Under the pieces are notes generated by a model. That model had not been told where the DNA came from and did no database searches. It saw only the letters and a list, made by a program, of their open reading frames with translations. Shown one piece after another: positions 26,701 through 41,700 of a stretch of DNA of 64,000 bases. Each line of letters begins with the position of its first letter. Positions within the stretch are counted from its first letter, which is position 1. Both the position numbers and the translations under genes were made by a program. This DNA comes from Bombus terrestris. Lineage: Eukaryota; Arthropoda; Insecta; Hymenoptera; Apidae. The stretch lies in NCBI RefSeq assembly GCF_910591885.1, contig NC_063274.1, positions 8,971,725 to 9,035,724 on the forward strand, given 5' to 3'.

Positions 26701-29700
26701 GAGAATTTCTTCTCTCTCTTTCTTTCTCTCTGCAAGCCAACTGTCGGTTGGTCGAATATATTTTATTAACGCTTGACTAAAATCAGCCGCAGCAAGTTTT
26801 TAAACGGGTCAGAAACTTCCGTTGAAATTTTTGGAAACTTACCGATGCTGCATTTATTAACGTACACCATTGTTCATCGAGTGAAGTTTCGTTGAAAATT
26901 CGCCGTAAATCAGGTAACCCGAAGGTGTATGTCTTCTCCGAGCACGTAAGAAAATTCTGTTAACCGACCCGAATAAATATGTACTGCATCCGTCATCGTT
27001 GAGGTCGATCTACGAAAACGAGGAGAGAGTAATATTTTAAGAAGCTGCAACGTAAAGAATGACACGTACGTGTGATCGAGTTATAAATATTGTTAACCAA
27101 GCGTGAAAAAGATAAAGTACCTATACCATCTGGTGGTTCGTGTAGTTTATACACTGATTTACTATTTACATATAGAGTTTACTACGAAATTTTCTATGCT
27201 GCACTATGATATTGCTACCATTTTCATTAAATTAACCACAACCACTTACATTCAATAATTGTTTAAACCGTAGTTAAAATTTATATATTCGTTCTCCATT
27301 ATACAGTATTAAAATATCCTAAGAAACATGGCACAATTTTATAAGTTGTTTATCAAGAAAACTATGACTCAAAAGCTTCCTCGAATTAGGATAGTAGATA
27401 AACATTTCACTTGTTTAGAGTACAGATGCCATGTTTTGCCGTAATCTCGCGATGTTTTCTTCTGCTTCAACCACCTCTTCCTTTCTTTCTATAAATGATT
27501 CGTCTTACACATACAGAAGACCAGTCATGTTTGTACTGTGTATGTGTATGACCATTACTATTGTTAATGCCATTAATGAATTGAACTGAAAAGAGCTGTT
27601 CTGTCTCGTTATTGTTAATGCCACTAAGAAATTAAATAACAAAAGAATAGCATCGCAATTACACGTTTCCCTTAATTTTCTTTTTCTTTACCCTACCTTA
27701 ACAATTTATCTTTAAAATAGGGATTATTTCCTGAGACGTTTTGATATCAAATAAAAGACATTAATACAAAAGACATTTCGTAACGCTTATTACAACACAT
27801 TAAACTTACATGCGTCGCCTTATGATCATTCTCGAGTGCTTATTTTAATCTCGAGACATTAAGGAATATCTTCGAAGAAAGAATAAAAGGCTGTTATCCT
27901 CCGGGAATAAATATACACAAGAATTTCCAGAAAACGGCTGCGTCATAAGCAAAGAAAAGTAATTACGGCCGTTCTTAGTCTACGCTATCTTCCCAAACGT
28001 TACCAACTAACGAGGCAACCTCATTATTGCGCGGCGGTAATGTTAATCTCTCGCGGGGTCTCAGAATTACGTTTTTAATTAGCTTGGCCCTGTGCACCAT
28101 TGATTAAGAACAAAATACGCGTGATATACAATGCCTTTCTGTATCCCACGGAAGTACATATCTTTAATCTGATTCTTTTTTATCATTTTTGTGCCACATG
28201 TGACGTTATCGATTCAATATAGTAGCGATTTGAATTAAAACGACAGTCTTCTTTGAAGTTACAAATAAAATATGGAATAAAATATTCTGCAATCGCAAAC
28301 GAAAAATTTAATTCAATATTTCCACATACTTCTGCCTCGGAAACTCGCGGAAGAGAGCGAAAGACTAACGAAAAGAGCAAGGAGATCACCAAGAATCTGT
28401 TTCTGTGGATAAATATATCGATCAAGTACATCGACTTTCACACAGATACTAAAACTAAGACTATATAAAATATTGAAACTAACGACGCAGCTTACAATTA
28501 AGACTTTAAAAGTATGACTTAAAATTAACGACGCAATTTAAAACGAAGATTTAAAAGTGAAGTTTAAAAATTAAGATTTAAGAGACTGAAGTTTAAAACT
28601 ACGATTCAAAACAAAGTCCCTTGTTGTCTCATACAAGTGAAATTATTTTTACTTTGATAAATGAATCCATCCTTAAACAAAGATTGTAAACAACAAAAGT
28701 TAAACATAGGAAAACATAAATTAATAAGATGATTTAGTAATACATAGAAATTGAATTTTCCATTTAATTTCTGATGTTCCAACATCGTATACTATAACAA
28801 TATGAAATTATTAAGTCCACTAGACGACGTAGAAAAAAATACTTGTCAACAAGTCTCAAAATAAACGTTGCTTGACTTAATTTACTTTCATGATTATCAA
28901 TACAACTAAAAACATCTCACCTACAGGAGATATTTCAAAACACATTTTCACGAAAATAACATTATTTCCATTCCATTTCCATTTCACTAAATCAAGTTGA
29001 GAAGCGAATTAATCTACTTATTACTGTGCAAAGCTAATCCATGTATCTCCGCTATAGCGAGCCGAAACACGAGGAGTCAAACGATCCTGCGTTCATCGTA
29101 CAATCTGCTTTTCCCTTTCGCCGAATCTATGTCGCTAACAATTTCGCAGAACCGCGCGTTGCAACGGGAGTTATCGTGAAGAGGTCTATTCAAACAGCAC
29201 AAGTCCTCGAGCTGCGGTTGCTTGAACGTTCCTGGGACGTAATCTAGTCGACGGTGCACGATTGTGCGGCCATAGAACGGTGCCACGGAAATCGTTCGCG
29301 GGACAACGCCCTGGCGCGTCGCGACGCATTCTGTTTGTGTCCCTGCTGAATAATCAGTGGGGATGAAAGGATGGCTGGGAAAAAAGTGTTTCCGGTATCC
29401 TGTTTCGCTGAGAAAACAACGCGTTTCAAGCTACACCAACGTGCTGCATCATTTCGCTTCTTTTACGATTTTTGTGTGTAGAATGTATTATAAATTGCAC
29501 GGGTTGATGAACTTACATTCGCTGAAAATTAAATTTCCATTTAGAAAATCGTTAATAGCTTCGTAGAGGTGAAAACGTTTACAGACGATTAGAGGATCAA
29601 TGTCTAACACGTAACTAATACCATCTGCTTGAATGAATGAATAAATGAAATACTTTAATTTCTATTTTTTACCTGATTTTCTTGATTATTTTTTCTTCAA

Positions 29701-32700
29701 GACGAAACAAAAATCAACTATTATCATCTGTATCTCTTGTTTTAAATTGAATTACTAGTATTATTTGCACATTTTCATCGAAAAATACTTCCAATAGAAT
29801 GATTATCGGCGATAAACGAATTTATCGACGAGATTAATTATCGGGAATAAAGTTAATCGAAAAGTAGAACTGTCATTTGATAGATGCTATCGGTATTCCT
29901 GCTTTGTGATTTACGCAAACTCCGATTCCATGCCATGTCAGCATACAAAGGGGTTCATTTATTCGTGACGTTTTCATCACCGATATAGTGATCATTGCAA
30001 GTCCGATATTGCCTTTCGGATTAACGAAAAAATGTGCTACCTTTCTTTCGTCCATCCATTGCTTTCATACGGCAAACATTAGTATGCAAGCCGTATAAAC
30101 TGACTAATAGCTTTCGCTGGATGTTTCAGTCCCACGAAATATCCAGCTCGTTCTTCCAAATGTCGAATAAACGAATCGAAGTGTCTCATATATCGATCTC
30201 ATGATCAAAATTTTCTTCGTGAAGAATCGAATTAAATTTAAGTATTTTGTCAGAAGTGAAAATATTAATTTGAAACGCAATAGAGTAATATAATTAAATT
30301 AAAATAAAAATATCGAAATCTTAACTTTTCCACTTATCTTGTATTCCATTATAATTAAAATTATTCTCGTTCTCATTCAACTAACATTTTTCAATTCATT
30401 CAATGGTCTCCGTGCTTCGTCAAATTTTAAATTCACCGTCTCATTGGAGAACTCATGTAAAAGGGCCAAATCATGAAGGACGAGCTTCTACGGAAGCGTA
30501 TTAAGAAAGGAAGAACCGGGTTTTATTAGATACTCCCGACCTATTACAAGAGAAGTAAGACAAATCGTTCTTAATGAGCGACGATTTGTTACGGGATATA
30601 GGGAGGAAGGGAAACGTTCCACCAGGCACCGTATCACGGAAAAGCTTTTTGATATCGGTCTACATGGGTTAGTTTTGCCAGGCAAAGGGAAAAACGATAA
30701 GAATTGCAGCGTCTCATAAACAACGTTGGTAGACAAACACTGCAGGATTCTGGAGCGGTTTCCGAGCAACATTTCCGATTTAGACAGCCATGCGTTTCTC
30801 GAGCAAATAAGAGCAGGAAGCGTGCTGGAAACGAGATCGTAAAGCGTACTCTTGCGGCAGCGGTGATGTTTTATTTGTTTTCCTTTTATTGTACATTAGG
30901 ACGAGTACTTAGTACAGTCTTTTCGGCTATCTAATGCCGCTTCATTTAATGTAGCCTAATAACAAGAAGGAGTTCATAGAAAAAAATAGATAAAAGATTT
31001 TTCTTTCAAAAATAAATTTTTCCATATATACCGCAAATGATTTGGAAGCTCTATTAAAATATTATTAATCGATCAGATTTTTTTATTATAACTTTATTAC
31101 AACGATATTATAATTTCAGTTTAATAGATTTCTTAATAACGAATACAATTCACCAAAGAATGTTTTCGATATTGAAACAAATACACTAAAAATGAAAATA
31201 AACCCAATACTGTAGAACAAAACATTCAAATGTACAATTTATAAGACTACAGACAATATTCCCATCGTTCTGTCAAGTGCAAACACTCAGCGGTCCAAAA
31301 ACAGACGTGTTAATTGTCTTTCAGTTCTTAATCGTTTCTTGTGCTCAAACTATCAAGCCCACGTTTAGTTTCTCCAGCCAACAGCATTGGTTTTGTGCGT
31401 CGGTATCATTTGGGACAGCAGAGAGGCGGACGCCTGGTTAATTCTAACTCGCCATTAAACGCGCAAAGCTCTACGCTCTTCCAGTCCGTTGACTACGGTT
31501 CCACGGCCCGACAGAAATTTCTCAGTTATCGAGAATGTGACGTCACGACGGCGTTATCGCTTAGTCGATTTCGGGGGCTCGAAATCGGTGGCTGGTTCCG
31601 TAGCAGTTTGTGCCAAAGCCCGACTCCCTTTCAGAGGAATAATTTTCCAGGAGGATGGATTCGCGCGGCCGAGTACACCGACTTGTGCTGAACGGATCGT
31701 CGTTGAGCATAAGACAAAGGAGGAGCAGACAGGGTGGGAAAATCGAAGTATAAGTGCATCAAATGGAAGTGAGATCGAAGGAAAGACAGTCAAGGTTAGG
31801 TTTATCTCTTTGCTGAATCCTTATAAACCGTTCATATAGTTCTTTCAAATAAATACATCAATAGATGTGATCTTATGAAATATGATTCTATAGAATTGTC
31901 ATCATACGAAACTAATAATAAACTACAGGAAGCTAACTACTGAGCTAACAGGAAACTATTGGAATATTTGATGTTTGTCAATAGACATAGTAAACGTGAA
32001 ACTGAATTCTCAGCAGTGTATTAACACGATCTCTGGTTTGGCATGGAACGCGATTACCTCCTGAAGGACCTTGATGATCACTTCCGTGACGCGATTTCGA
32101 CGTACATCATTGTCGTCGTGAGGTTCGTTCGTTTCGGGAAAGCGAACAAATAAGATGAAGTGGAAAAATTTCAAGTAAGATGTCATAGATAACGAAGAAA
32201 ATTTGTCAATTGATTAACGAGAGATTTTTCTTGATTCGAGCACTGTGATTATGTTGTGAGAATGAAGATAGATTTGAAGATAGTGTTCATTGCATTCTAA
32301 GAATTTGCTGTTTAGTGTAGGAGACGGATACAAGAGATGGAATACTCTAGAATGTTCTTACTATTTTGAAAATTACAGTAAAATGAATAGACGTTGTGAT
32401 ACAATTCCAAGTTACAATTCTATTCTTATTTCTCATTTTACACCAACTAACTTTAACCGCAAACTAAACTCGTTCTTCGATTTCATTCTATTCGCAAAGC
32501 CATCACCATCAAGCCAAACGACTCGTTATATCGGAAACTCCATGTGTTCTCTATCCGTACAATCCATTTAAAGCCGTATCTTGCCTGAAACACTGCCTTC
32601 TATCCCAAACAGCAACTTGATCCCATCTATGCTTTCCTAAACACTTGTCATTTACAGGCAGTAGTGCAACGAGACCTTCATTCACATCCAACGTCCGAGA

Positions 32701-35700
32701 AGTTTATTCGCACCTGCTACAATTGCGAGCATAGGTATACTATACAAGACCAATTCACCTTTGTGAACTTTTAGTTGTATTCTGGATTCTATACCCGTTG
32801 CAGTTCCTCTCTTTGTAAATTTGAACAACGATTTTAATGGAGATATCCTTACTGAATTGTTACGTTCTGCTCGGTAAAAATTTGTGAAAAAAGGGAGCGT
32901 AAAATATACTATCGTAAATCACTTTTATAAGAGAATACTTATGTAAAGAAAGATTTGAAATATGCTGGAAATATATTATACAAGTTAAACTAAAAAATAA
33001 AATTTGTTTAATCTAATTATTGCCAGCTATTGATGTTTATATTAATGTTATATATATATAGTGTTGTAGCGGCACATGAATCAATGGAAGATCCGAATCG
33101 GAGAGACTCATATTGTTGTGCCTTGGAGTGCCAACGTTATTTTGGTTTGCTAGGTTCAAAGGTAAACGAACTCCGGACAAAACATTATCGCTGTTATTTG
33201 TAATCGTCAATCGGAGTTACATTCGAACTTTTTATAACACCACCGATCGATACAAATAGACGAACGTGCTCTGTAGGATAATCAGTATATTTATTATAGT
33301 GAGCGACGATTACGATCGACATACACTATCTCTGTATTTGTACTTAAAGTGATTTTAATATAACTGACAACTGCGAATTCCTCACTTGTATCTTTAATAA
33401 ACCAACCAACACGTATAATAGACCACCTCAGTGTAATAGAATCGTAAATGAAGCTCTCTTCGAAAACTCGTTATATTGATTATACTATAACGCACTAATT
33501 AATAACAGTTAACAAAGAGACATTGTCAGAGCGCAAAAATAAAAAGCCGCCATTAATGTTTATGTGAATGAAATTTGTTATCGATAAGCTTTCACGGAAA
33601 GTTTATTGTTCATCATGCATAGCTTGGTTTGCTCACAAATTGATACTAACAGTTGTAACGAAAGGATTCCATATCACCACAGGACAACGAAAATAGACAG
33701 AATAACAACGAAATATGAGTATAATGTAAAGGTTGAAATTGTTAATAATATTATCCGTTAACAAATCGATATTTATACCAACGCAAATACAATGAAACGC
33801 AGAAGGAAGACGACGATTTAACGTCAATCTCAGAGACGAAGCAATTAGCGTTCAAGAGGCGATGTTTAAGAATCGACGGCTTTGGTTCAGTGACGATAGC
33901 GAAATACGCCTCTCATTTACTCGTTGCTCTCGAACGATGTCTTGACTCGGGCCAATCGTGTTTTATTGCCAATCAGGTGCCACGACGAGGAACGGTGCTC
34001 GTGAATTCGCAGACCAAACGAGCTAAACGAAAATTTCGCTGAAAACGACTACCCTCTTTTACCTCGAATACTTCGCGAAGAGGGAAACCCACCTCGGGCT
34101 ATATTCTTTGCATGAATCTTGTTGATTAACAGTCATCGCGACCGACTTTCTCAAAACCTCGTACTATGCAAATCTTTACATTTGAGCAGCTAATAGTACG
34201 GACGATTTATCTTCGAATATAAAACGGAATTTCACGGTTTCGTACGTATGTAAAAGAATTTTCTATACTATTTTCGTTGATATATTCTCATAAATCATAT
34301 CTGCGCGTTGAGTCGAGCCTTTGAAGGAAATTGCTACCTCCGTTGTCTATAAAGGCCGAGCTGTACGATGAAATACGGTAGCCGAGACACGGTCGAGTTC
34401 GAGTTAAAAGGATTTCCAAGAGTAAGTTTCTTGTAAGAACGTTGCACAAGTTGATAGCTTTTATGGAGGAGGATAGATGGAAAGTATTGCGAAAATATCG
34501 TCAAGTTATTTTTACATTATTTGATGATTCGTGATATTCTTGCTGTTAAACAGCTAAATTGCGCTAGATACGTAATAATAATTTGAAGACCATAGAAAAA
34601 CATGATGAGTCAATCGCGCATTAAAACTATCTTTCCATTTGATTTTCAGATTAAGTATGCGTATTTGTCACTTTGTGGATCTATTACTTATTTTCATTAA
34701 GTTATATCTTCCACCCTATCAGTTTATTCTCATCTTCGATATTTTATTAAAATATTCGGCCACAATGGCGTAGAAATCAGAAAATGAAAAGAGAAAAAGG
34801 ATGTATTCAACGATTCATTTTACTTTAACCGAATCTACTAAACTGTAGATTCTGTAATAATCCCGAGTTTACATATAAGTTATTGTAACAGACTCAAATT
34901 CGTAGTGAACTGGTTCCAAAACTGCTTGTTTCCTGATTTACTTACAATCTGCAGAACATAGTCAGCGCGTTTAATAACCGTCAGTGTGATCCTATTATCG
35001 TATCCTCTCGTCTATTCCCGATGTCGGGCTTAATTAATGTTATTTCAACTTCGCTACAGCCGTCGTATACTGGAAAGTGGTTCGCGCGGTGAACTCGCTA
35101 GCTTCTTTAATTTAATGCATTGTCACGACGGGCCGCGGCCCCGGAATAATAATTCATTATCGAATGACCCGAGAACACTATCCTCGTTATGTGCGATGCC
35201 TCCTCGGGGATCCAACGCTAGGAAGAAACTTTTCATTCCTATTTCTCTAGAGATTGCCGCCACTCTCTTTATCCGCGCGTGGTCTATTCGTTCACGACCG
35301 TTTGCCTTCGCCAACACAAAACCAGACAATCCGACGAGTTTACGATAACACGACTGGCTTCGGGGAATCTAGACAATTTTGCCTCATATTTTGGAAATCG
35401 ATGTTTCCCATTTTCATATTACCTAGCGATGCGTGTGCGTGGTTTATCATGATGTTGCAAAGATGTATATCCATTTCTTTAAATTTCATACGATTGTAAA
35501 ATTTAGAAGGAAAATATAGCAAGGGAAAAGGTATCAGGTGACGTAATTTAATTGCGAAAATTGCAAACGAAATGTTGTGTTAACGCAACGTCGCCCCTTA
35601 ATGGATTAACAAGAAACAAGGGATGCTCGTAAGCAAAGTGAAGAATGGTTGGAAAAAACGCAGATGGTCGAAAGATCCTGCGTTTATTTAGCATTCACCC

Positions 35701-38700
35701 TCGCGCTCGTTTATAAAGTTGCATTTCAATTCGCAAAATGGGAAAGGGAGAACGAGAGAAGCACGGGTGGGAGAGGGAGGGAGGGGAGTAACGTGTGCAA
35801 GGAAACCGGTATAAAATATCCGTCAACGTGGCTGGAATAGTGAACAGCGTTCAATCTTATTTCAGTTTATCTCCATAAATCCCCGTTAAAATTGAACGCG
35901 GCTGAGATCTGTGCTCGACCGATCGCCGCGAAAATTTCCATCTTGTCGAAATTGACTCCGCAGTACAGGGACGCGAAACGTCGGGAAAGAACCAGAGAAA
36001 ATCTCAGAGAGAAGGAGCGGAATCACGTGGAAAGGGGAAATCGCGAGGAAATATTTCGATGTGAAGGAGAGAAGCCGCGAGGGTCGTTACTCTGGCCGCG
36101 TTTATGGACAGCTTCTTGATTATAATTTCAAATCAGCCGCTCCTTCAAAACTTCTCTAGAACAAGATTACTACGTTATCGTGTCTCAGCTTTCGTGAGCC
36201 ACTATCTCACGAAATTGTGGATGAACATTACGACACTACGCGTTACCCAAGGGACTCGGGCTACCGTTACGGACTCGGTGTTTAGATAAATGAGATTTGT
36301 ACTGGGATATGGCGTTAGCTATGCTAGTTGACGGATACAACGCGAATGGCTAATACTTGTGAGTAAAATTGTCGAAATGCTTTTAAGTGTTCATTCATAA
36401 GCATAGATTTTCAGAAGAGACATGTATTAGATGTAGAAATGAATTGGATAACTGATAGTTTCAAGTACACGAGTTAAACAAATTAGTATAGCACTTGATA
36501 GTGTTCAGTGTTTTCGCATCGTTCGAGATTCATTCGAAAATCATTATCTCTGTTCACTTAGTTTAATTATAACTTCCTTGGAACATAATAAACTCGTATT
36601 ATTTTGAAAATATTTATATAATGGAAATTTTAAAATAATATTCTTTTTTTAATATACAGACGCTAAGAAACGAACAGGTTCAGCCGTACTCCTTTCTGTA
36701 TTAGCATTCGTTCCTCTTGACCTGTTTGATTAAGCAGCGAGACAGAAAGGATCTCTTCCTCCTTCTTTATGAACTTACCCTTACTGCAGAAAATAGACAG
36801 TATGTTTATGCAATTTCCTCTCCTCGGTGTCTGCTTCTTTTGCGAGCACTATGATTCGATTTTTGATATTATTCTTTTACATCATATTTATTATTATGTT
36901 GCAGAATGACTTTTCTTCTACTTATTTCTTCGTTAAGATATATATTGGTAATGCGCTATACACAATTAAATCGGAATATAGGTTGGCAAATTTTTAAATA
37001 TTTAAAAATTGTGTACTTGTTTGATAATTAGCAAATTCTAGTTCATAAAATATTACTACATGAATCCCCCTAAAACTCAGATTTGCGATCTTCATAACGG
37101 GTTTTCCCGACGTTAAGTCAGTGAATAAAGTATATGTCGCCTTCGACAATGTTTTACTAATAATTTTTATTTTTGCGAGATAATCGTAAAATTCAGAGTT
37201 AAGGGAAAAAAGGAAAATATTTCGAAAGAAATATACGATACTCTTGCCTCTACTCCCAAATGTCCACGAAGACATCTTGCACTTGACCTCCGCTTTCTCA
37301 GCCTCGGCCAGGTGAAAAATTGCCCGTTTCAGTTGTTGGAATTTTCCTTTCCGCACAGGAAAGTGGAAATTCTTTGCGGCAATCTTACTCTCTATATATC
37401 TTCCCTCGAGACAATTAATCTTTCTTTACTGGTAGCGTAGAAAACGCATTATCTATCCGTAGAAATAGTGCTTCTACTGTAATTGATATATTTAATCGAA
37501 TCGGACGGTATTTTATCCCCCGAATTTCGAGTAAAATCGCTAAGCATTTCAGCACACGTTCAGCTTTGACATAACATAAAAGTCGTTTATAGAATAATAT
37601 CGAAGGATTATTGAGCCGTGAATATTTCGTTGATACGATACAATAGAATTGTTCGTATAAACAGTAAACTAATAGTAGCGCGAAACGTGTTGCAGAACGA
37701 TAGGTGCGCTAGACGTGGAAAATTATTTTATCTGCGAGTGCGACGTTCATGACTGATCGAAGGTGTTTAATTTGTGGTGTTCCATCGATTCCACGAACGA
37801 ATGCACACGTTCCGATTCAATAGCCTTTTAAAATCGGCTCTTTGTTTGGCCTGGCGAATATTTAGGATTGATCGCACCTAAATTATTTTGCGATATTGTA
37901 TTACGCCGCTTCGTAATATTCTATTATCCTCGCATTCATATTATTTTTGATATTTCTCTCTTCCATTTATTCCGTGGTTCTCGATGAAAGCCAAAGTCCT
38001 GTTAAAGAATCAACAAATTTTCAGTTAATAATTTCTGAAAGTTAGACGCATCTCACTGTTTTCATACAAGTAATATCTACTAGACGAAAAGATTCGAATG
38101 GTAAAATGTACGAATTTGCATTTCGAATAAATCTCAAGATTATTCTATTCATATCTATAATGTTGAGAATAATTCGAGTTTCGGAAACTCTGAGGTCTGG
38201 GTTCTCTTCGAGGCTTTAAGCTCGAGCCACCTAAGCATCTTCCGATCCGAAAATCTCGTTTAACCTTACGACTGGTAAATCGAACTGAAATCCAATCTTT
38301 TAACATTATTACCATTATTTTTCAGACTATCGGTCGCAGAGCTTCTCAAGTATGGTAACGACGAACAAAAATGCACTCCTGATAGCTTTATTATTAGAAA
38401 CAATTCCCTCGGTTGCCCTCGATACTCGTAAACCGGAATCGCAACCTACGAAACTGCTAGGATTTCGTTTCTTTCGATCGGGATCAAAAATAAAGAAGGG
38501 TCGGGTGCACAAGATTGCCGTGATTCCATGAATCTAAACGTGGATCACCGTATACGTGGCGATACTTTCGACGAGATAGCCACGAACGAAGGTCAAGATA
38601 CGTAGGAATAAATCCGCTTGATGTATGGAGTCGATAAGGACGTGATGAGGCGATGAAGTTGGAGCTGGCCAACGCTGCGTGTGATAGCCTCTCGCTCCAT

Positions 38701-41700
38701 TGCATTCTGATCGAGCCAATTCCACCGCAGCAAAAAGTCCTCGGAATATTCCGTTCTCTCTTACCTCTTCGCTATCTTATTAAAAAGCGATCACGGTTCT
38801 TTTACTATGAACTGCTCGTTACACGGTAAATTAATCTCGCGAGAATAGCTGTTTCGATAGAATCGAGAAGCTTGTTTTAAAAGTGCTTAAATATTTGGTA
38901 TTTTAATGGAAGTTTACAACCTGTAATTTGTAACTTGTCTAAGTAATATTACGTAGCTGGTAAATTATGGTGTAAGCTTAAAACGCGTTCAATTAGTAAC
39001 AAAGGTAACAAGAAATTACAAAGTTGTTTATTGTATAACGATTATCCAATTGTGATACCTACGATAATTAAAGGAGTTCGTTGTAACTCATAGACACCGA
39101 GGAACACGACTCATTTCTCGTATCCGTTTAATTTAACTTCTCTATGCCGAGGCCGGTGACAATCTTCAAGCGAGATGGAGAAAGGGGATAGTTACATCGA
39201 AATTCAACTCTCGAACGTAATCATGGAAGCGTGTAACATCACGAAGCTTGAATCCCGAAATTACATCGAAGTCGTTGAAAGTCTCGAGCTTGGTTGCTCA
39301 ATTTCATTCATCTTGTATACTCGCACGAATATTAATTTTCCGGGACGAACGTGTCAAGTGCCCCGCGAACTGAGCGAAACAGTTAATCTTCCGAGTCACA
39401 TTTAACACATACCCACATACGTATTATTATCGCGTCGCGTCTATTGTCATTTTACGTGTACGAGAACACATCGAACGCGTTCGAGGATTTCATAGTTTCT
39501 AATTTCCGTTTCGTATTCCGAATACTCGTGTCGATCCGAATTGCAAAGATTTCGAGGGGTTTGACGTCGATGAATCAGAAGCTGCGAAGAATACCACACG
39601 GCCATCGATAATCCTTGAAATCGTTGATCCTTCGGTGCTTTCGATAAATGCCGGCACAAAAATAGGATCGAATCGCACGATTGCGTAGAAGGGATCGTTA
39701 AATCACCCACGTAAGCGAAAACTTGTTCAGGTGTAGGAACCTGAGAAGCGTCACGTTGCGTAATCTTGTTGAGATTGGAGATCGATAGACGGTAGTATTA
39801 GAGCAAGAAGTTGTATTAGCACAGATAAGATATGGGATAAGATGTGAGATTTATCAACGAAACCTATCAACTGAGTTTCCAACACTTGGATCATGATATC
39901 AAATTCTGTGTCTTGTTTGTGGCTACGTCTCCTAAGAGAGTTGCAAAATGTCCTTTGATGTGTCGTATTACTTTCAGTTACAATTATTTTTATAGAAAAT
40001 TTCATCGCGAAGATTGCATTAAAATATTAAGGTGGAATGATATTCTAAAGAAAGTCTATCTTTGGTATTTTTTTGATATTTTATTTAAAAAATAAAGCTA
40101 ACGACTTAATGCGTGATAAAACAGGAAATGGTGAAATTGGTTTAAAATTATTAACAAGACGTTATTCACGTTCTCTTTCGAGTAAATCTTGTGAACCTAT
40201 CTCACCATTTCTACCTTAAAGTTAAAACAAATTACATGTACATGATGACAGTAGCTAACGAAAGTTGTGCCAACATTCTTGCATTACCTCGACGAATTGG
40301 CAAATACCAGTGACAACGAGGAATTGCTGGAAGCTAACAGTTGCCTTTTCATTGACCTGTTTAGAAAATTCGACGACGTGGAAGGTAGGATGTCAGCTTC
40401 TGGTTTACTGCTCCGATGCTTCTGTCGTTTCAGCTTCTTGCTCGCAGCTCGCTACTTTATTTTTCGAGTTCTTTTTCGATATATTTTCACGACACATTCG
40501 CGGACGTCACGATTCTAAGCGTTTTATAAGAATTTTTGTGGTCAGCAGTTTCACTTCAACTTGTTTTATCCACAGTTCGAAAAATTTCTAGAACATTATA
40601 CAAGACTGAACAAATTTTACCAAGTTGATAATAATTTTACCATAAGAATAGTGATAATAAAATAAATAAAAAATATGGTAGTGGATTAATTAATTGAACT
40701 ACATAGATATACAAAGATAATACAAATATTAAAGTAAACTTCCTCTCTACTGATATTAGAAATCTATCGTTATTACAAATCAAACAGGTACGAATAATAT
40801 TATCTTTTAATATACGAAGATCTCTGAAATTTTCAGAAATTTTTATTTCGTTCCAATAAAAGTTCATATTCATTCAGATTATAATTCTTTAGAGAAATCT
40901 GATCGTTTGCACATCCTTTGAAATCCACCGATGACCTACTGAACGTCTGGTGATACCGGCCGGATGGATTTGCGATTGCGTGTAAAACACGATATCGCAA
41001 TTTTAGGAGACATGTACTTGGAATTACAACGAGGATTCGATCGATTTAGGAAGCAGCCGGCACGGTACAGATCCAATATCTTCCGATCCGAACCGCATCA
41101 TTAGGTTACGTTCGCACGGTAATTAACAATTCCACGTGCAATTTCCCGTTCGCGTCAATCCACTCCACCTGCGTTATTATCGAACCGTGTGTATCGTATC
41201 CTGTTTCGTGTCACTTTTCGCAAATCATCCTAAATTATTGCAACTGTTCGAAAATAATCTTTTGAATTTTTCTATTGAACCTATTTGAACCTTCCCTATT
41301 ACAATCTTGCATATATAAATGTGCACTTCTTAACAGATGTAATACCGTGTTAGATGCAAAATATTGAAAAACTATATTTTATATTCGATAAGATTTACTG
41401 AAGAATTGAAGTTAAAATTAGAAAATTGATATTTTTTCCTACAGATAAAATCTGTCGAACCATAATCCACAAATATTGAAATTAGTTACTTAGTAGCACA
41501 CGCAGGTGACGAATTATTTTAATCGAACACAAAATAACGTAATTGAATTCTGAAATCTATTTTACCGGACATTCCTCCGACATGTATTTCGTATCATCGA
41601 CAGAAACAAAATTATTACGTTTTCACCGTGGAAACGTGGTACATTGCTTGACTAATTGGTTTGCTTTTCCACTCGTAGTGCATGTTTAAGCGCACGAACG

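Larger units (their letters stand above)
23861..33062. other. rg: rg giant intron segment, mostly featureless
   Basis: AT-rich sequence with CpG-denser islands at about 24300-24620, 25200-25500, 26220-26420, 29040-29450 and 31340-31800. The islands carry overlapping ORFs in several frames and no recognisable protein. Two tandem duplications and a CT tract are listed separately. Confidence 0.5.

Noticed and set aside
28481..28612. Regularly spaced repeats considered as a CRISPR-like array
   Set aside because: Only two or three head-to-tail diverged copies without unique spacers, in a eukaryotic intron; it is a decaying tandem duplication.
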